Assembly: GCF_011752815.1 (NCBI RefSeq)
Contig: NZ_VWWV01000006.1
Location: 62,001-126,000 of the forward strand
Reading direction: 5' to 3'
DNA from: Enterobacter sp. Cy-643
Lineage (GTDB): Bacteria > Pseudomonadota > Gammaproteobacteria > Enterobacterales > Enterobacteriaceae
DNA: 64,000 bases
Shown: positions 63,940-64,000 of the stretch, piece by piece
Position numbering within the stretch: position 1 is the first letter of the stretch
Layout: every line of letters starts with the position of its first letter
Translations under genes and position numbers: made by a program
Notes under the pieces: generated by a model
What the model was told of the DNA's origin: nothing
Database searches by the model: none
Seen by the model: only the letters and a program-made list of their open reading frames with translations

Positions 63940-64000
63940 TCAGTGATTCCACTCTTTTCTTAGTTGCTCATAATGCAGCTGCAGCCATTGCAAAGCGATG
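63940..64000 (-). CDS. nudF: ADP-ribose pyrophosphatase, last 19 codons only
   Basis: The minus strand reads [19 protein letters not shown] and a stop, which matches the C-terminus of E. coli NudF ([17 protein letters not shown]). The rest of the gene lies beyond the window. Its stop is two bases upstream of the yqiB start, as in E. coli. Confidence 0.85.
   Translation of the reverse strand, partial: IALQWLQLHYEQLRKEWNH

Overview
The window is a chromosomal segment of a member of the Enterobacteriaceae. Most genes match Escherichia coli K-12 proteins at high identity and keep their order, from gshB through parE-yqiA-cpdA-yqiB. An ERIC element, REP-type palindromes, a pheV-type tRNA-Phe, and Fur- and MetJ-type operators fit this. 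It is not Escherichia or Salmonella: it carries an ABC-type myo-inositol system, lacks yggM and nupG at their E. coli positions, and has clearly divergent qseC and ygiW. Genus cannot be fixed from sequence reading alone; Enterobacter/Cedecea/Kosakonia-like lineages would fit.

Layout. 1-13 kb: gshB (5' end cut), yqgE-ruvX, an inserted hicAB toxin-antitoxin pair, yggR, then yggS-yggT-yggU-rdgB-hemW, ansB, yggN, yggL-trmB, and mutY-yggX-mltC. 13-19 kb: speC, a tRNA-Phe gene followed by two 165-bp tandem repeats that each carry the tRNA 3' tail, then an AT-rich accessory patch with an unknown gene and an ibrB/ibrA-like pair. 19-21 kb: bifunctional glutathionylspermidine synthetase/amidase. 21-36 kb: a complete myo-inositol catabolic cluster with its own ABC transporter and RpiR-family regulator.

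36-46 kb: yghZ, yqhA, three unrecognised small genes, exbB-exbD (Fur-type site), metC (tandem met boxes), yghB, yqhC, yqhD, dkgA. 46-50.5 kb: a phosphonate-type ABC transporter (phnC-D-E-E architecture) without C-P lyase genes, and a HAD phosphatase. 50.6-51.4 kb: a ygiQ remnant that has lost its 5' part. 51.5-64 kb: ftsP, plsC, parC, ygiW, qseB-qseC, mdaB-ygiN, parE-yqiA, cpdA, yqiB and the last codons of nudF.

In the inositol region, IbpA-IatA-IatP would import inositol, IolG oxidises it, IolE dehydrates, IolD opens the ring, IolB isomerises, IolC phosphorylates (its DUF2090 half may perform the aldol cleavage), and IolA makes an acyl-CoA from the semialdehyde. IolR is transcribed away from iolA-iolD, and a shared TGAAAYAAAY-type motif lies before both iolA and iolG.

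The most unusual structure is the repeat array behind tRNA-Phe. It resembles the organisation of the E. coli tyrT/rtT locus, but at a different tRNA. Other points of interest are a perfect 17-bp inverted repeat upstream of ibrA, a long hairpin in the speC leader, REP doublets in three intergenic regions (one at the ygiQ deletion junction), and the orphan small-gene trio at 37.5-38.9 kb.
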